Below are positions 13,188-15,216 of a DNA stretch of 15,216 nucleotides, one piece after another. Each line of letters opens with the position of its first letter. Position 1 is the stretch's first letter. Position numbers and translations under genes: made by a program. The stretch spans positions 1 through 15,216 of the forward strand of contig DASQDR010000045.1 of NCBI GenBank assembly GCA_035634055.1. The letters run 5' to 3'. The notes under the pieces are model-generated. The model worked only from the letters and a program-made list of their open reading frames with translations, did no database searches and was not told the DNA's origin. The DNA comes from JAICTV01 sp035634055 (GTDB taxonomy: Bacteria > Planctomycetota > Phycisphaerae > Tepidisphaerales > Tepidisphaeraceae).

Positions 13188-13673
13188 TTAGAACAGCACT
13201 GGTTTGCCGAGCTTGCGGCGGATGACCTGGATCTGGCCGAGATGCATCACCGCATGGATCGGAAGCATCATGGCGAGGTGGCCTATGGTGACGGCGAAGC
13301 GGTGGATGGACTCCGGCGTCGGCTTGGCTCGGTCCGCCTCCGTGAGCGTCCCAACCCACGCGATCGCGGCGTCGTTCATCTCGTCGAACCGGCGGAGCAG
13401 TTGCGCCTTCGATTCAAACCCCTCGTTGAGCCGTACGCCGTCGGGCCCGTGCCGCTGCACGAATTCCGCCGGCGGTTCCGGCAGCGCGCCCGGAACGGCG
13501 GTGTTAGCGAGAACGATGGACATGCTGGTGAGGTGCCCGAGCTGCCAGGCGGCGTGATTAGCCTTGTCGAACGGGCGGACCAGCATGTCCCCCTCGCTAA
13601 AGTCCGCGACGTGCGCGTGGACCATCTGCGCCTGCTGGCGGTAAACGTTGATCAGACGCTGCGTTTCAGTCAT
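13188..13673 (-). CDS. DinB/YfiT-like four-helix-bundle protein
   Basis: This 161-residue protein has the layout of the DinB-like (DinB_2) superfamily, whose members bind a divalent metal with three histidines. Here the candidates are His47 in AAWQLGHLT and H-A-V-M-H (His140, His144) in LPIHAVMHLGQI, the usual HxxxH near the C-terminus. Some relatives are bacillithiol- or mycothiol-dependent S-transferases, but many have no known role, so no reaction can be assigned. It begins 24 nt after the E2 stop and ends 131 bp before the E3 start, so it is very probably co-transcribed with E2. A stress-thiol or metal-dependent role linked to the dehydrogenase complex is speculation. No clear Shine-Dalgarno precedes the ATG at 13673, and translation may depend on coupling to E2. 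Confidence 0.87.
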   Translation of the reverse strand: MTETQRLINVYRQQAQMVHAHVADFSEGDMLVRPFDKANHAAWQLGHLTSMSIVLANTAVPGALPEPPAEFVQRHGPDGVRLNEGFESKAQLLRRFDEMNDAAIAWVGTLTEADRAKPTPESIHRFAVTIGHLAMMLPIHAVMHLGQIQVIRRKLGKPVLF

Positions 13674-13697
13674 GTGCTTTGATCGTTAAATGATGGC

Positions 13698-15131
13698 TCA
13701 GACCAGCATCAGCCCCGGCTCCTCGATGAGCTGGCGGAGCGTGGTGAGGAACTCGGCGGCGACCGCACCGTCCACCGCGCGGTGATCGGCGCTGAGCGTC
13801 ACCGTCATCATCGTGCGGGCCACGATCTGGTCGTTTCGCACGACCGCGCGCTTCTCCGCCCCGCCGACGGCGAGGATGCCGACCTCCGGCGGGTTGATGA
13901 TGGCGCTGAACTCGCGCACGCCGAACATCCCCAGGTTGCTGACGGTGAACGTCGCGCCCGTCATCTCGTCCTGCTTCAGCCGCTGCTTTCGGGCGCGGTC
14001 AACGAGGTCGGCCGAGCGGACGCGGATCTCGCGCAGGCTCATGTGGTTGATCCCGCGCAGCACGGGGACGATCAATCCCTCCGGCAGCGCAACCGCCATT
14101 CCGAGGTTGACGTCGCCGAAGCGGACGACCTCGTTGCCGGTGAAGTGCGCGTTAAGGGCCGGGTGCTCGATCAGCGCGGTGGCGACCGCCTTGGCGACCA
14201 GGTCGCCGATCGAGAGCTTGATGTTCTGCGCCTTGAGCTGCTCGTTGAGCCGCCCGCGGAGCTTGGAGATCTCCTCGGCGTCGATGTCGACCGTCTCGTA
14301 GAAGTGCGGGATCTGCTGCTTGGACTGCTGGAGGCGCGTGGCGATGACCTGCCGCATCTTGGTCATCGGCACGACCTCGCGCCCGCCGGCGGCCACGCGC
14401 TGGGGGGTGACGGGGACCGGGAGCTGCGCCGGCTGGAGCGGGCGCGCCTCCACCTGCTGGGGCGCGGGCTGCTTCTTGCCGCCGCCGTTGCTGTCGGCGT
14501 AGGTGAGGACGTCCTGCTTGACGATCCGCCCGCCGGGTCCGGAGCCTTTTACCTGGGACAGATCGACGCCGCGGTCGGCGGCGATCTTGCGCGCCAGCGG
14601 GGAGGCGCGGAAGCGGCCGTCGTGCGGGTCCTCCTCGGTGTGCGGCTCGGTGGAGATATCCTCGCGGGTGGCGCCGTGGGCGAGGTTGTTGTCCGGCTCG
14701 TGCATCTCGCCGACGCTTGCCTGCGCGAAGGTGGTTGCCCCGCCCATCGCTGCCATCGCGGCCGCCTTCTCGCGCGGCGCCGCCTGCGCCGGCGACTCGA
14801 CAACCGCCGGCGGTTTCGCTGCCGGCGCCTTCGCTCCGCCGCCCGTGCCGGCCGCTCCGCCGAGCTGCTTCTTCACGTCAGCCGCGTTCTCCTTGCTGCT
14901 GGCGAGGAACGCGATCGCCTGACCGACCGCCACCTTCGTCCCTTCCGGCGCCGCGATGTGCGCCAGGGTGCCGCCCTCGAACGATTCCATCTCCATGGTC
15001 GCCTTGTCGGTCTCAACCTCGGCGATCACCTCGTTGGCCTTGACCTTGTCGCCCTCCTTCTTCAGCCACTTCACGACCGTCCCCTCGGTCATGGTGTCGG
15101 AGAGCTGGGGCATGGTGATTGAGACGGGCAT
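13698..15131 (-). CDS. pdhC: Pyruvate dehydrogenase-type dihydrolipoyl acetyltransferase (E2)
   Basis: E2 is the core of the complex and transfers the acyl group from its lipoyl arm to CoA. The 477 residues show one lipoyl domain (1-80, lipoyl Lys43 in V-E-T-D-K-A), an Ala/Pro/Gly linker, an acidic stretch (140-172), a peripheral subunit-binding domain (about 174-210, with ASPLARKIA and GSGPGGRIVKQDVL), a second Pro/Gln linker, and the catalytic acyltransferase domain (about 250-477). The catalytic motif is D-H-R-A-V-D-G (449-455, His450/Asp454). PMTKMRQVIATRLQQSKQQIP (255-275) and the single lipoyl domain resemble mitochondrial/alphaproteobacterial pyruvate E2, so acetyl transfer is likely, though other 2-oxoacid E2s cannot be excluded. 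The ATG at 15131 has a TGGAG Shine-Dalgarno about 9 nt upstream. E1 genes probably lie beyond the right edge. Confidence 0.95.
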   Translation of the reverse strand: MPVSITMPQLSDTMTEGTVVKWLKKEGDKVKANEVIAEVETDKATMEMESFEGGTLAHIAAPEGTKVAVGQAIAFLASSKENAADVKKQLGGAAGTGGGAKAPAAKPPAVVESPAQAAPREKAAAMAAMGGATTFAQASVGEMHEPDNNLAHGATREDISTEPHTEEDPHDGRFRASPLARKIAADRGVDLSQVKGSGPGGRIVKQDVLTYADSNGGGKKQPAPQQVEARPLQPAQLPVPVTPQRVAAGGREVVPMTKMRQVIATRLQQSKQQIPHFYETVDIDAEEISKLRGRLNEQLKAQNIKLSIGDLVAKAVATALIEHPALNAHFTGNEVVRFGDVNLGMAVALPEGLIVPVLRGINHMSLREIRVRSADLVDRARKQRLKQDEMTGATFTVSNLGMFGVREFSAIINPPEVGILAVGGAEKRAVVRNDQIVARTMMTVTLSADHRAVDGAVAAEFLTTLRQLIEEPGLMLV

Positions 15132-15143
15132 GGCGGGACTCCA

Positions 15144-15182
15144 GGGATGAAGGCAGAAGCATGAAGGATGAAGGATGAAGGA
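15144..15182 (+). repeat. GGATGAA tandem array, copy 2, upstream of E2
   Basis: GGATGAAGGCAGAAGC is followed by about three 7-bp ATGAAGG units (15161-15181). The 17-mer at 15163-15179 is identical to 1682-1698. It lies in the leader of the E2 gene, just before its Shine-Dalgarno. The CACCGATG half of the element is not present inside the window. The last 34 bases (15183-15216) show no gene that I can support. Confidence 0.7.
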
Positions 15183-15216
15183 AGAGGGCGACCGGGAAGG
15201 TTCTATTTCACCCTTG

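Noticed and set aside
11152..13191. 679-codon plus-strand open frame opposite lpdA
   Set aside because: No motif and repetitive DLD/VLR composition. It mirrors the E3 coding sequence.
13057..13359. N-terminal extension of lpdA to 13359
   Set aside because: It would overlap the DinB-like gene. The extra sequence is His/Pro/Arg-rich, while the lipoyl domain and Shine-Dalgarno fix the start at 13056.
13782..15122. 446-codon plus-strand open frame opposite E2
   Set aside because: Antisense shadow of a clear E2 gene, with no start signal or domain.

Overview
This window comes from a high-GC bacterial chromosome and carries housekeeping and accessory genes. I see no phage, insertion sequence, CRISPR array, rRNA or tRNA. 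The gene repertoire fits a Planctomycetota-type genome (Phycisphaerae-like) or a relative: an E3 with its own lipoyl domain beside E2, a Zn-knuckle-free short MetG, an FHA-fused secretion ATPase, several lineage-restricted exported proteins, and GGATGAA/CACCGATG intergenic repeats. No marker gene is present, so this placement is inference and only moderately sure.

Layout, left to right. A minus-strand exported coiled-coil protein is cut by the left edge (1-254). Next, also on minus, come nrnA (DHH/DHHA1 oligoribonuclease/pAp phosphatase, 592-1587), a 114-bp imperfect inverted-repeat element (1642-1755), ribF (FMN/FAD synthesis, 1767-2741) and an unrecognised single-pass membrane protein (2996-3859). 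On plus is a RidA/YjgF-family protein (3961-4422). Two unrecognised minus-strand genes follow: a small signal-anchor protein (4531-4914) and a protein with a striking acidic Asp-repeat tail (5108-5695). rpiA lies on plus (5943-6620). The rest is a minus-strand run: FHA-GspE/PilB ATPase (6705-8426), an unknown EDWGW-motif protein (8654-9112), metG (9261-10811), lipoyl-E3 lpdA (11146-13056), a DinB/YfiT-like protein (13188-13673) and pyruvate dehydrogenase-type E2 (13698-15131).

Functional links. E2, the DinB-like gene and E3 form a 2-oxoacid dehydrogenase cluster. E1 is expected to the right of the window. The lipoyl domains of E2 and E3 are about 68% identical over 90 residues (61/90 by hand alignment), which points to a within-lineage duplication. 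RibF supplies FAD, the cofactor of E3, but no direct co-regulation is visible. The secretion ATPase stands apart from other pilus or secretion genes.

Most noteworthy signals: (i) three genes without Shine-Dalgarno sequences (nrnA, RidA, rpiA) each have a TANNNT -10-like box ending 7-8 nt before ATG, which suggests leaderless transcripts; (ii) a dispersed intergenic repeat family (305-336, 1642-1755, 15144-15182); (iii) the FHA-acidic linker-GspE architecture; (iv) a DinB-like gene between E2 and E3. I do not see a clear-cut new defence or mobile system. The best candidates for undescribed biology are these regulatory and repeat signals and the four unrecognised complete genes.
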